DNA of 64,000 nucleotides from Azospirillum doebereinerae (GCF_003989665.1 NZ_RZIJ01000009.1:167138-231137); one strand, 5' to 3'. Numbered from the stretch's first letter, positions 26,687-35,637 are shown. Numbers and translations are program-made. Notes: generated by a model not told the origin, from the sequence alone.

Positions 26687-27087
26687 CACAGAGACACCGG
26701 AACAAGAGAACGCACGGCCCACAGGCCGGCAAAGAAACCAAGGATGGACAACGCCACCGAGGCCAGAAGGTACCCCATCGCCGCGCCCAGCTCGTTCCGC
26801 CCCACCAGGACGCCGATGTCCAGGGTGAAGGAGGAGAAGGTGGTGAAGCCGCCCAGCACGCCGACCAAGACCAGCGCGCGCGTCTCCGGCGACGGCGACC
26901 AGGCCAGCGCCGCCAGTTCCGACAGCACGCCCATCGCGAGGCAGCCGGAGGCGTTCACGATCAGCGTCCCGAAGGGAAACCGCGTGCCGAGCCATTGCCC
27001 GACCGCCAGGATCAGCAGGTAGCGGGCCACCGATCCGGCGGCGCCCCCCACGGCGACCGCGAGCAGGGAGACAGGCGAAGCGAGCAC
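26686..27087 (-). CDS. crcB: fluoride-exporting channel CrcB/Fluc
   Basis: Dual-topology membrane channel that lets fluoride leave the cell. 133 residues, four helices. Conserved elements: GGAAGSVARYLL (the G-G-x-x-G-x-x-x-R-Y start), FPFGTLIVNASGC (the pore Asn in N-x-x-G) and LGGFTTFSSFTLD (T-T-F-S-(T/S)-F with the pore Phe residues). Start is GTG at 27087 with GAGGA 5 bases upstream. No recognisable fluoride riboswitch was found in the roughly 100 bases before it, so expression may simply follow its neighbours. Confidence 0.94.
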   Translation of the reverse strand: MLASPVSLLAVAVGGAAGSVARYLLILAVGQWLGTRFPFGTLIVNASGCLAMGVLSELAALAWSPSPETRALVLVGVLGGFTTFSSFTLDIGVLVGRNELGAAMGYLLASVALSILGFFAGLWAVRSLVPVSL

Positions 27088-27190
27088 GGATCCTCACGGG
27101 GGTTGACGGGACAAGGGGGAGTCGTGGCCGAATAGAGCCAGAAACGCGCCCGCTTGTCACGCGGCGGACGCTTGGACCGGGAGCGCGCGC

Positions 27191-27805
27191 ATGGAAAGAC
27201 CACCAGAAGGGCTGACGGAACGCCTGCCCACCGACGCCGCCCTGCTGGTGGTGGACCTGCAAAAAGCCATCGACGATCCGCGCTGGGCGCGGGTCGGTCC
27301 GCGCAACAACCCGCAGGCGGAGGCCAACGTCGCGGCGCTGCTGGGCGCGTGGCGGCGGGCCGGGCGGACGGTGGTGCATGTGCGCCACGATTCGACGGAG
27401 CCGGGATCGACCTACCGTCCCGGCGGGCCGGGGCATCCGTTCAAGGACGAGGCGCTGCCGCTGCCCGGCGAACGGGTGGTGGCCAAGACGGTGCACAGCG
27501 CCTTCGTCGGGACCGATCTGGACGCGTGGCTGCGGGAACGCGGGATCGGGACGCTGGTCGTCGTGGGCGTCATCACCAACAACAGCGTCGAGGCGACGGC
27601 GCGGATGGCCGGGAATCTCGGCTACGACACGCGGGTGGTGAGCGACGCGACCTTCACCTTCGCCCGGCTCGACTGGTCGGGCCGGCACCGGACCGCCGAG
27701 GAGGTCCACGACCTGTCGCTGGCGAACCTGTCGGGGGAATACGCGACGGTCATGGACACGGCGGCGGTGCTGGCGGCGGTGCTGGCGGCGCTGGGCGGCG
27801 GCTGA
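27191..27805 (+). CDS. isochorismatase-fold hydrolase-like protein with Ser in place of catalytic Cys
   Basis: 204 residues, cysteine-hydrolase (isochorismatase) superfamily. Of the Asp-Lys-Cys triad, Asp22 (LLVVDLQKAI) and Lys99 (ERVVAKTVHSAFVGTDL) are clear. The nucleophile region reads VGVITNNSVEATARMAGNL, with Ser132 (codon AGC) where relatives carry Cys in T-N-x-C-V-x-x-T-A-R-M-A-G. The rest of that block is fully conserved, so the alignment is secure. The protein may use Ser, bind without hydrolysing, or catalyse a reaction not needing the thiol, as EntB-type isochorismatases do. Divergent from crcB; no operon partner. Substrate unknown. Confidence 0.88.
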   Translation: MERPPEGLTERLPTDAALLVVDLQKAIDDPRWARVGPRNNPQAEANVAALLGAWRRAGRTVVHVRHDSTEPGSTYRPGGPGHPFKDEALPLPGERVVAKTVHSAFVGTDLDAWLRERGIGTLVVVGVITNNSVEATARMAGNLGYDTRVVSDATFTFARLDWSGRHRTAEEVHDLSLANLSGEYATVMDTAAVLAAVLAALGGG

Positions 27806-27909
27806 GACCGGCGCGGGCCGGGCCGGAGACGGCGGGCGGTTTGGAACGTTTGAAACGCCGTGGAACGCTTTTCCGTCCCGTTCCGTGGTCCTCGGCACGC
27901 CCGGCCGGG

Positions 27910-28692
27910 TCATCCGGCGCGCTCGCCGGACAGCCGGTACACGCCCTTGCCGCGCCGCTCCTCCGCCGAGCCGAGGCTGGGGTAGGCGTCGTCGGGGTTG
28001 AAGGTCCAGGGATAGGCGCCCTTGGGGCCTTCCGCCTCCGGCCGGGCCAGGATGGCGGCGATGGCGGAGGGGTCGGGCAAGACGTGCTCGCGAAAGGCGC
28101 CGGGGACCGCGTCGTCGTCGTCGAAGGCGGGGAACAGGGGTACGGCCGGCGGACCGAAGACGGTTTCGGCGGGCGCGGCACGATCACCGGTGACGCCGAA
28201 GCCCTCTCCCGCCCCGGAAGAGGGAGACAGGTGGGCGCCGGGGTCGGACGGTTGAGGGAAGCCGGTTCCGGTTTCGGGCTGGGGCCGGAGGGAAGCGTCC
28301 GCCGCCGCGAACAGGCCGAGCCGGTCGGCCGCCCAGCGCACCGTCGCCGGATCGCCCATCGCCACCAGCCGCTCCACCTGCTGCGCCACCAGATCGCGCA
28401 GCGACGACAGCCGCAGCTCCGCCTCGCGGTTCAGCGCCTGACGCTCCCACCAGACCCGGACGCGCAGGGGTTGCGAGCCGTAATAGGCCCGCCACAGCGT
28501 GGTGCGGCTGCACCCCATGGCCCGCGCGACGTGCAGGAAGGAGGATCCGCGCGCCAGCATGCCGGCGGCCATCACCCATTGCTCCTCGGCGAAGCGGGAT
28601 CCCGGAACCAGCGAACCGTCCGGCGGCACCGGGGGTTCCTCGGCCCAACGGGGGAAGTTGGCGGTGGGAGAGGCGGGCGCGTCGAGGGGCAT
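27910..28692 (-). CDS. hypothetical protein with HTH-like N-terminal half and embedded palindromic repeat
   Basis: 260 residues. Residues 36-65 (QWVMAAGMLARGSSFLHVAR and AMGCSRTTLWRAYYGS) look like a homeodomain-type helix-turn-helix as found in resolvases and small terminase-like proteins. A helical region (RVWWERQALNREAELRLSSL and VRWAADRLGLFAA) follows. The later third is low complexity. There SPSSGAGEGFG is encoded by a half-copy of the palindromic repeat found at 36524-36673, so a mobile repeat has apparently been accepted in frame. The C-terminal segment ends with GKGVYRLSGERAG. Function unknown; a DNA-binding role is only suggested. Confidence 0.62.
   Translation of the reverse strand: MPLDAPASPTANFPRWAEEPPVPPDGSLVPGSRFAEEQWVMAAGMLARGSSFLHVARAMGCSRTTLWRAYYGSQPLRVRVWWERQALNREAELRLSSLRDLVAQQVERLVAMGDPATVRWAADRLGLFAAADASLRPQPETGTGFPQPSDPGAHLSPSSGAGEGFGVTGDRAAPAETVFGPPAVPLFPAFDDDDAVPGAFREHVLPDPSAIAAILARPEAEGPKGAYPWTFNPDDAYPSLGSAEERRGKGVYRLSGERAG
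28202..28224. repeat. half-copy of palindromic repeat inside a reading frame
   Basis: The 23 bases CCCTCTCCCGCCCCGGAAGA plus GGG match the first arm of the element at 36524-36546 except for one base (A for G). It can fold as a short hairpin. It lies within the coding sequence of the HTH-like hypothetical protein and is read through in frame as part of SPSSGAGEGF. Confidence 0.7.
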
Positions 28693-28942
28693 GGCGGGGC
28701 TCCGGGGGCGAGGGAAAAGGGCGCGTCATGGTATAGGTAAATTTTCCTTTTCGCGGGGGTTTTTGCAAGAACCCGGCTGGCTGTGGCTTTGCTCCATCGC
28801 GACTTCCCCTTGAAGCTGGCGCGATGGACCGGCGGCCTGAGCTGTTTGACGGCATCGAGGGCCGCAAGCAGCCCGTCCGGACGCGTGCCGGCGCCGTTTG
28901 GCGACGCCCTTTCCCCCCACCCACCAACCGCAGGCTCTCCCG

Positions 28943-29659
28943 ATGCCCGAACCCGACACCTCGATGTTCACGCTCGATCCCGCGCCGAAGGTCATCACCT
29001 TCGACTGCTATGGCACGCTCGTGCGGTGGCACGAGGTGCTTCTGCGCGAGATCGGCGCGACGCTGGCGACGCACGGCGCGGGCGGCGTGAGCGCCTCCGC
29101 GATCCTCGACAGCTTCTCCGCGCAGGGGCGGCGCCTGACGGCGGAGAGGCCGCACCGCCTCTACAAGGACATCCTGCGCATCGGCTTCGCGGCCGCGTTC
29201 GGCGAACACGGCCTGACCCCGAGCGCGGACGAGATCGAGGGCATCGCGGCGTCCCCCATGACGATGGGGCCGCACCCCGAGGTCCCGGAGGCCCTGCGGC
29301 GGCTGCGCGAGCGCTACAAGCTCGCGATCTTCACCAACTCCGACGACGACCTCATCGCGCCGACCGTGGCGCGCATCGGCGTGCCCTTCGACCACGTCAT
29401 CACCGCCGAACAGGCGCGGGCCTACAAGCCGTCGCGGCAGCTCTTCGAATACGCCCACCGCAAGATGGGCGTGACGCCGGACGAAACGGTGCACGTGGCG
29501 ATGGGCATGCACTGGGACATGAAGGCCTGCCATGACCTGGGTCTGCGCGGCATCTGGGTGAACCGGCGGGGCGAAACCGGCAACCCGGACTGGCTGCCCT
29601 ACGCGGAGGTGTCGGACCTGGATGGAGCGGCCGCCCTGCTCCTGCCGCCAGGACGCTGA
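28943..29659 (+). CDS. HAD-superfamily type II protein (2-haloacid-dehalogenase-like)
   Basis: 238 residues from ATG 28943. Motif I is KVITFDCYGTLVRWHEVL, with nucleophile Asp21 and Tyr at the second position (F-D-x-Y-G-T), the haloacid-dehalogenase type. Motif II is LAIFTNSDDDLI, and the motif III Lys is in ARAYKPSRQLFEYA. The usual motif IV (S-x-N-x-x-D) is replaced by VAMGMHWDMKACHDLG, keeping one Asp. Family members hydrolyse 2-haloacids or act as general phosphatases; which applies here is open. The start is chosen by position; the ribosome site is weak, and ATG at 28964 is an alternative. It stands alone between divergent and convergent neighbours. Confidence 0.85.
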   Translation: MPEPDTSMFTLDPAPKVITFDCYGTLVRWHEVLLREIGATLATHGAGGVSASAILDSFSAQGRRLTAERPHRLYKDILRIGFAAAFGEHGLTPSADEIEGIAASPMTMGPHPEVPEALRRLRERYKLAIFTNSDDDLIAPTVARIGVPFDHVITAEQARAYKPSRQLFEYAHRKMGVTPDETVHVAMGMHWDMKACHDLGLRGIWVNRRGETGNPDWLPYAEVSDLDGAAALLLPPGR

Positions 29660-29671
29660 CCTCAGCCGCCC

Positions 29672-30553
29672 TCAGCCGCCCATGCCCACGCCGAAGATCC
29701 ACCCCTCCTGCCGCCGCGCCCGCTCGTCCAGCGCGGGTGGCGCCCAGGCCTCCGGCCAGCCGGCCAGCCAGCGCAGCCCCGCCGCCGACACCAGCGCGTC
29801 GGAGTCGTGGTCGCTGACCGCGCCCGTCAGCCCGGCCGGGCGGGAGCCGAGTTGCGCCAGCGCCGAATCCACCTCCGCGCCGTCGCGGATCTTCCGCTGG
29901 CCGAAGCCGGTGCGCTTCAGGAACAGGCGCGGGTACATCTCGGTCAGCACGGTGCGGCCGGGCGCCGGATCCTCGAAGGGCCAGACGGCGACGCGCTCCG
30001 GCTCGGCGATGCGCAGCGCGCGCAGCATCCGCATGCCGGCCAGCCCGCCCTTCCCCACCTGCTTGGAGCCGATCAGCTTGTAGGGGCTCTGCGGGTTGCC
30101 GAGGCCGTCGGCGCGGCAGGCCAGCTCCGTCGCCCGGTGCGGATCGTCGTACCAGTCCGGCTGCGGGCCGCGATGCCAGAATCCGGCGCCGTGCAGCGCG
30201 TGCTCGGCAAACGGCGCGCCGCCGAAATCCGGCTCGCCGGCGCAGACCTCCTCCACCGCGTCCCAAAGGTCGAAGACGGTGGCGTCCTGTCCGGGAAAGC
30301 CGCGCGCCGCCACCGCGAAGGGCAGGGAAAAGGCGCAGTCGATCCCGACCAGCGCCGGCTCCCGCACCCGTTCCGTCCGCAGCCAGTCAAACACGGCGGT
30401 CCGCGACCACCAGCCGCCCGGCCCGGTCACCAGCCGTGGCGCCTCGTGTCCGGCCGCGCATTCGGCCACCGCGACGCCGGCGTAACGCTTGCCGCGCGCC
30501 CCCGACCAGTCGATGGCGACGAAGCGACGGAAACCGTGGGGAGGAAGCGTCAT
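29672..30553 (-). CDS. DUF429-type protein (RNase H-like fold)
   Basis: 293 residues. Opens FRRFVAIDWSGARGKRYAGV, with the Asp of an RNase H-like first strand, followed by LVGIDCAFSLPFAV (second acidic strand) and a late SDHDSDALVSAAGL acidic block; these three match the DUF429 pattern. Role unknown; predicted nuclease-like fold only. A His/Trp/Pro-rich middle segment (FWHRGPQPDWYDDPHRATEL) is present. Convergent with the HAD-II gene (12 bases apart) and divergent from the unknown gene at 30691. Confidence 0.75.
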   Translation of the reverse strand: MTLPPHGFRRFVAIDWSGARGKRYAGVAVAECAAGHEAPRLVTGPGGWWSRTAVFDWLRTERVREPALVGIDCAFSLPFAVAARGFPGQDATVFDLWDAVEEVCAGEPDFGGAPFAEHALHGAGFWHRGPQPDWYDDPHRATELACRADGLGNPQSPYKLIGSKQVGKGGLAGMRMLRALRIAEPERVAVWPFEDPAPGRTVLTEMYPRLFLKRTGFGQRKIRDGAEVDSALAQLGSRPAGLTGAVSDHDSDALVSAAGLRWLAGWPEAWAPPALDERARRQEGWIFGVGMGG

Positions 30554-30690
30554 GGATGGCGTCGGGCAGCGGGATGATGGGGCGAAGTCAGGGCGGGGAC
30601 TTTCTCATTATGCGGTAACAAGCCGATTGCCCTTCTTCAATTGCGTGCGTATTCCGGATGGAAATCCATCATTTTGTCGCGGAGATGCGA

Positions 30691-31281
30691 ATGGCCGATG
30701 CGATCGACGACCTGATCGCGAACCCGACGGCGTTCCTCAGCAAGAACGTCATCGAGAACTACGACTCTCCAGCCAGCGGGCTTTGCGATGGCTCGGTGGA
30801 GGCCGTGATGAAAGGGCATGTGCGTTCGGCCGACGGCCATTCGATGGGAAATCTCACCTATCTTTCCCTGACGCCCACCGCCAGCAAGACGGCCAGGATC
30901 GCATGGCTCAAGTACAACGACAACATGACGACGACCCTCGACGTCGGGTTCTGGACCTCGGCGAAGGTCGTCATGACCAACCTGCTGACCGGATGTTCGT
31001 TCGGGGTCAAACGCTTCAAGATGGGCGGCATCCGGATCGCCCATTCCAACCTGAAGACAGCCGGTCAGATCAATGTGGCGGCCAACGCGACGGCCCTGAC
31101 CGGCTACGGTGTCCAGCTCCACAAGGCGGGCTACATCACCGGGACGAACGACAGCCTCGGCGCCGAATGCTGCATCGTCTATGGCGTGGCCGGCACCTTC
31201 GGCTGGACCTTCTACGCCCAGATCCTCCGGAACTACAGCGGCGGATACGGCGAGGTGAACAGGGTCGTCAATCTTGGGTGA
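30691..31281 (+). CDS. hypothetical protein, no recognised family
   Basis: 196 residues from ATG 30691, which has GGAG 6 bases upstream (the frame is open to an ATG at 30658 lacking one). After an opening helix (ADAIDDLIANPTAFLSKNVI) the sequence is mostly strand-forming and rich in Thr, Asn and Gly: GNLTYLSLTPTASKTARIAW, TTTLDVGFWTSAKVVMTNLL, GINVAANAT-like repeats, and AGTFGWTFYAQILRNYSGGY. This suggests a beta-sandwich, perhaps secreted or phage-structural-like, but no signal peptide is present. Composition is a little less G+C-rich than its surroundings. It is convergent with dnaE. No function can be given. Confidence 0.6.
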   Translation: MADAIDDLIANPTAFLSKNVIENYDSPASGLCDGSVEAVMKGHVRSADGHSMGNLTYLSLTPTASKTARIAWLKYNDNMTTTLDVGFWTSAKVVMTNLLTGCSFGVKRFKMGGIRIAHSNLKTAGQINVAANATALTGYGVQLHKAGYITGTNDSLGAECCIVYGVAGTFGWTFYAQILRNYSGGYGEVNRVVNLG

Positions 31282-31334
31282 GGCCGTCCCGGCGCGGGCG
31301 CCGCCGGGCGCCGCCGGGCGTGCCCCCGCCGTCC

Positions 31335-34300
31335 TCACAGCTCCGCCACCTCGACCACCCCCGGCACCGCCTTCAGGGCGCCCCGGCTCTGCGGGGTGAT
31401 GGTGTAGGCGCCGGGAAGCTCGATCTCGACCTCCTTCAAGGGCTCGATCTCGACCAGCACGTTGACCTTGCTCTTGCCGCGCGACAGGCGCTCCAGCGTC
31501 GCCTTCAGCGCCTCGATGGGACCGCCGTCGCGCAGCACCACCCGCAGGCCGGCGCTGACCGAGGCGACGGCCTCCTCCAGCGGGCGGATGTCCTGGCAGG
31601 TCAGGCGGACCTCCTCGCCGTTGAGCTGGGCGTCCACCGTCATCAGCACCGGGGTGCCCGGCTCCAGCAGCTCGCGGTTGACCGCCAGGATCTCCGAGAA
31701 CAGCGTCACCTCGTAGCCGCCGGTCGCGTCGGACAGCTCGACGAAGGCGAAGCGGTTGCCCGACTTGGCGGTCTTCTCCTTCTTCGAGACGACGATGCCG
31801 GCCATCTTGTAGCGGGTCGAGCCGCCGCGCGCCGCCGCCGTCGCCAGATCGGCCGAGCGCACCACCTTCATGCGGCCGAGCGGCCCGGAATAGGCGTCGA
31901 GCGGGTGGGCCGACAGGTAGAAGCCGATGGCGCCGAACTCGTGCTTGAGCTTCTCCAGCGGGTCCCAGTCCTTGACCTTGGGCAGGTTCGGTTCCGGCAG
32001 GCCGCCGCCCCCGCCGCCGAACAGGCTGCCGACCATGCCGCTGTCGCGCTCGGCGGCTTCCGCCTGGGCGTAGCGGATGACGGTTTCCAGCGCGGCGTGG
32101 ACCTGCGCCCGGTTGGGGTTCATCCCGTCGAAGGCCCCGGCGCAGGCGAGGTTCTCGAGCTGGCGCTTGTTGATGGTCTTGAGGTCGAGGCGGCGGGCGA
32201 AGTCGAACAGGCTGCGGTAGGGGCCGTTCTTCCGCCGCTCCTCCACCACCGCCTTCATGGCCGGCGCGCCGACGCCCTTGACGGCGGCCAGCGCGTAGCG
32301 CACCGCCTTCACCCCGTCGCCGAGTTGCTCGACGCCGAAGATGGCGTCGGACTTGTTGATGTCCGGGGTCAGCAGCTTGATCTTGAGGCGGGCCAGCTCC
32401 TGGCGGAAGACGTTCAGCTTGTCGGTGTTGCCGAGGTCGAGCGTCATCGACGCCGCCATGAACTCCACCGGGTGGTTCGCCTTGAGGTAGGCGGTGTGGT
32501 AGGCGACCAGCGCGTAGGCCGCCGCGTGGCTCTTGTTGAAGCCGTAGCCGGCGAACTTGTTCACCTGGTCGAAGATCAGGCTGGCGCGCTCGGGCTCGAC
32601 GCCGCGCGCGGCCGCGCCGTCGACGAACTTGGAGCGCTCCTTGTCCATCTCCTCCTTGATCTTCTTGCCCATCGCGCGGCGCAGGAGGTCGGCGCCGCCC
32701 AGCGAGTAGCCGGACAGCACCTGGGCGATCTGCATGACCTGCTCCTGGTAGATCATGATCCCGAAGGTCTCCTTCAGGATCGATTCCAGGGACGGGTGCA
32801 TGTAGTCGGCCGGCTCCTCCTTGTTCTTCACCCGGATGTATTTCGGGATGTTGTCCATCGGGCCGGGGCGGTAGAGCGACACCAGCGCGATGATGTCCTC
32901 CAGCCGGTTGGGCTTGAGGCGGCGCAGCACGTCGCGCATGCCCGAGCTTTCCAACTGGAACACGCCCGTCGCCTCGGCGCGGCTGAGAAGCTGGTAGCTC
33001 TTCTCGTCGTCGAGCGGGACGGTGGCGAGGTCGGGCTTCTCCGGGATCAGGTTGACGGCGGTCTGGAGGACGGTCAGCGTCTTGAGGCCGAGGAAGTCGA
33101 ACTTCACCAGACCGGCCTGCTCGACGTATTTCATGTTGAACTGGGTGACCGGCATGTCCGAGCGCGGGTCTCGGTAGAGCGGCACCAGCTCGTGCAGCGG
33201 GCGGTCGGCGATCACCACGCCGGCCGCGTGGGTCGAGGCGTGGCGGAACAGACCCTCCAGCTTGAGCGCGATGTCGATCAGGTGGGCCACCGTCTCGTCG
33301 CCGTCGCGCGCGGCGCGCAGCATCTCCTCGCTGTCGAGCGCCTGTTGCAGGGTGACCGGGTTGGCCGGGTTGTTCGGCACCATCTTGCAGATCTTGTCGA
33401 CCTGCCCGTAGGACATCTGGAGCACGCGGCCGACGTCGCGCAGCACGGCGCGGGCCTGGAGCTTACCGAAGGTGATGATCTGGGCGACGCGGTCGCTGCC
33501 GTACTTGTCCTGGACGTAGCGGATCACCTCCTCGCGGCGGTCCTGGCAGAAGTCGATGTCGAAGTCGGGCATCGACACGCGTTCGGGATTCAGGAAGCGC
33601 TCGAACAGCAGGCCGAAGCGCAGGGGGTCGAGGTCGGTGATGGTCAGCGCCCAGGCGACCACCGAGCCGGCGCCCGACCCGCGCCCCGGACCCACCGGGA
33701 TGTCCCGGTCCTTCGCCCATTTGATGAAGTCCGACACGATCAGGAAGTAGCCGGGGAACTTCATGCCGACGATGACGTCCAGCTCGAACTCCAGCCGGTC
33801 GAAATACGTCTTGCGGGTTTCGGCGCGCTGCTCCGGGGTCATCTCCGGGGTGTAGACGGCCTTCTCCAGCCGCATCTCCAGCCCGGCGCGCGACTGGGCG
33901 CGCAGCTCGTCGTCCTCGGTGCGGCCGTCCTCGCAGGCGAAGGGGGGCAGGATCGGCTTGATGGGTTTCAGCAGGAAGGAGCAGCGGCGGGCGATGGCCA
34001 GCGTGTTCTCGATCGCCTCGGGCAGGTCGGCGAAGAGGAGGCGCATGTCCTCGGCCGACTTGAAATGGTGGTCGGGGGTCAGGCGGCGCCGCTCGCTCTG
34101 GCTGATGTAGGCGCCCTCGGCGATGCAGAGCAGCGCGTCGTGGGCCTGGTACATCTCCGTGTCGGCGAAGTAGCAGTCGTTGGTGGCGACCAGCGGCAGG
34201 TCGTGGGCGTAGGCGAGGTCGATCAGCGCCGGCTCGATGGCGTTCTCCTGCGCCTCGAAATGGCCGCCGGGGTGGCGTTGCAGCTCGACGTAGAGGCGGC

Positions 34301-34823
34301 CGGGGAACAGGCGTTTCAGCCGCTCCAGCGTGTCGAGCGCCAGATCCTTCTGCCCCTCGCCGAGCAGCCGGCCGAGCGAGCCGCCGACGCCGCCGGTCAG
34401 CGCGATCAGCCCGCCGGAATGCCCGTCGAGCGCGTCGAGCGCCACCTGCGGGCCGGCGAGCGGGTCGGATTCGAGGAAGGCCTTGGAGACCAGGGTCATC
34501 AGGTTGCGGTAGCCCTCCTCGTTCTGGCAGAGCAGGACGAGCTGGTCGGGGACCGACGCCGCCTTGCCGGGCAGGCCGGGCTTGGTCGCCGCCGGGCCGA
34601 TCCGGGTGATGCCGAGCACGGTGCCGAGGATCGGCTGCACCCCGGTGTCGGCGGCGGCCAGCGCGAACTCCAGCGCGCCGAACAGGTTGCCGGTGTCGGT
34701 CACCGCGACGGCGGGCATGCGCTGCTTGTGGCAGAGCTTCACCAGCTCCTTCACCTTGATGGCGCCCTCCGACAGCGAATAGGCGGAGTGGACGCGCAGA
34801 TGGATGAAGTCGGCGTGGGTCAT
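31335..34823 (-). CDS. dnaE: DNA polymerase III alpha subunit
   Basis: Catalytic subunit of the replicative polymerase, 1,162 residues (usual for DnaE1). N-terminal PHP domain from FIHLRVHSAYSLSEGAIKV; palm with VGPGRGSGAGSVVAWAL and the catalytic pair in SMPDFDIDFCQDRREE; fingers with HATHAAGVVIADRPL-like segment (HASTHAAGVVIADRPLHELV in this copy, positions near 33180-33240) and GYGFNKSHAAAYALVAYHTA; then the helix-hairpin-helix and C-terminal OB domain (YKMAGIVVSKKEKTAKSGN). The start MTHADFIHLRVHSAYS is standard; the ribosome site is weak. In many alphaproteobacteria dnaE follows lolD; here four extra features (dienelactone hydrolase, repeat, transporter, lipoprotein) intervene. Confidence 0.97.
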   Translation of the reverse strand: MTHADFIHLRVHSAYSLSEGAIKVKELVKLCHKQRMPAVAVTDTGNLFGALEFALAAADTGVQPILGTVLGITRIGPAATKPGLPGKAASVPDQLVLLCQNEEGYRNLMTLVSKAFLESDPLAGPQVALDALDGHSGGLIALTGGVGGSLGRLLGEGQKDLALDTLERLKRLFPGRLYVELQRHPGGHFEAQENAIEPALIDLAYAHDLPLVATNDCYFADTEMYQAHDALLCIAEGAYISQSERRRLTPDHHFKSAEDMRLLFADLPEAIENTLAIARRCSFLLKPIKPILPPFACEDGRTEDDELRAQSRAGLEMRLEKAVYTPEMTPEQRAETRKTYFDRLEFELDVIVGMKFPGYFLIVSDFIKWAKDRDIPVGPGRGSGAGSVVAWALTITDLDPLRFGLLFERFLNPERVSMPDFDIDFCQDRREEVIRYVQDKYGSDRVAQIITFGKLQARAVLRDVGRVLQMSYGQVDKICKMVPNNPANPVTLQQALDSEEMLRAARDGDETVAHLIDIALKLEGLFRHASTHAAGVVIADRPLHELVPLYRDPRSDMPVTQFNMKYVEQAGLVKFDFLGLKTLTVLQTAVNLIPEKPDLATVPLDDEKSYQLLSRAEATGVFQLESSGMRDVLRRLKPNRLEDIIALVSLYRPGPMDNIPKYIRVKNKEEPADYMHPSLESILKETFGIMIYQEQVMQIAQVLSGYSLGGADLLRRAMGKKIKEEMDKERSKFVDGAAARGVEPERASLIFDQVNKFAGYGFNKSHAAAYALVAYHTAYLKANHPVEFMAASMTLDLGNTDKLNVFRQELARLKIKLLTPDINKSDAIFGVEQLGDGVKAVRYALAAVKGVGAPAMKAVVEERRKNGPYRSLFDFARRLDLKTINKRQLENLACAGAFDGMNPNRAQVHAALETVIRYAQAEAAERDSGMVGSLFGGGGGGLPEPNLPKVKDWDPLEKLKHEFGAIGFYLSAHPLDAYSGPLGRMKVVRSADLATAAARGGSTRYKMAGIVVSKKEKTAKSGNRFAFVELSDATGGYEVTLFSEILAVNRELLEPGTPVLMTVDAQLNGEEVRLTCQDIRPLEEAVASVSAGLRVVLRDGGPIEALKATLERLSRGKSKVNVLVEIEPLKEVEIELPGAYTITPQSRGALKAVPGVVEVAEL

Positions 34824-34953
34824 GGGAACCGTGCTGTTCGGAAACGACCGTCCGGTTCTAGCACAGGCGGCGCTCGCGCCTCCACCGTCGCCCGGCGCAC
34901 GCGTTCGTGTTATGCAGAACGGCAAAACGGGAACAGCGAGGGGGAGGGCCGCG

Positions 34954-35547
34954 ATGGATCGGCAGCACCTTGGGCGGCGGCGCTTTGGTCTGGGGAACGC
35001 TCGACTCACCGCGCCGCTGGTGCTGCTGGCGCTGGCCGCCTGCCAGACGACGGTCGCCCCCACCCCCGCCCCGCCGGCGCCGCGCGGGCTGGAAAGCGCC
35101 GCCGGCCAACCCTTCCGCAGCGCCCCGCGCAGCGGGTGGGCCGTCACCATCCACAAGCCCGGCAGCGGCAGGACCTATTGCCAGGCGGCGCGCGCCGCCG
35201 AGGAGTCGGACGGCGGACTCGGCATGGTGTTCCGCACCGCGTCGGCCGAATCGGGCTTCACCCTGACCGGCGTGACGGCGGCCACCCCCGGCGAGCGCTA
35301 CGAGCTGACCGCCAGCTTCGACCAGGGCGCCAAGCTGATGCTGGGCGCGCGCGGGCTGCCGGGCGGCGGGCTCTACGTGTCCGTCCCGACCAAGACCTAT
35401 CTGGAGGAGCTGGCGCCCTTCGCGCGCGGCAAGCGGGTGACCTTCCGCAGCGCCACGCTGGGCGATCTGGGCAGCCTGGCGCTGAGCGGGTCGTCCTGGG
35501 CGATCAACGCGTCGGACGAGTGCCGCATCCTGCACGCCGATCCCTGA
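34954..35547 (+). CDS. putative lipoprotein, function unknown
   Basis: 197 residues from ATG 34954, preceded by GGGGAGGG. The N-terminus has Arg-rich residues, a hydrophobic stretch and a lipobox (APLVLLALAACQTT, Cys about residue 30), then a Pro/Ala-rich linker typical of an outer- or inner-membrane-anchored protein. The mature part (GWAVTIHKPGSGRTYCQAAR and then FRTASAESGFTLTGV) resembles domains of periplasmic proteins that measure or protect thiol groups, but no family is firmly recognised. It is divergent from dnaE and followed 90 bases later by the EamA transporter gene on the same strand. Confidence 0.72.
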   Translation: MDRQHLGRRRFGLGNARLTAPLVLLALAACQTTVAPTPAPPAPRGLESAAGQPFRSAPRSGWAVTIHKPGSGRTYCQAARAAEESDGGLGMVFRTASAESGFTLTGVTAATPGERYELTASFDQGAKLMLGARGLPGGGLYVSVPTKTYLEELAPFARGKRVTFRSATLGDLGSLALSGSSWAINASDECRILHADP

Positions 35548-35637
35548 GCGCGACGCGCACGGACGGATCGCTGACCCGCGCGGCGCGCGGGGGTGGCCGT
35601 GTTGACCGGTCCGAGGGGCCTGCCTAGGCTCGGGATC

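Noticed and set aside
27088..27190. Fluoride riboswitch before crcB
   Set aside because: The short leader shows no pattern I can match to the crcB RNA motif.
30489..35627. Open plus-strand frame of about 1,700 codons across dnaE
   Set aside because: It is the antisense reading of dnaE; the translation is low-complexity His/Val/Arg-rich and has no domains.
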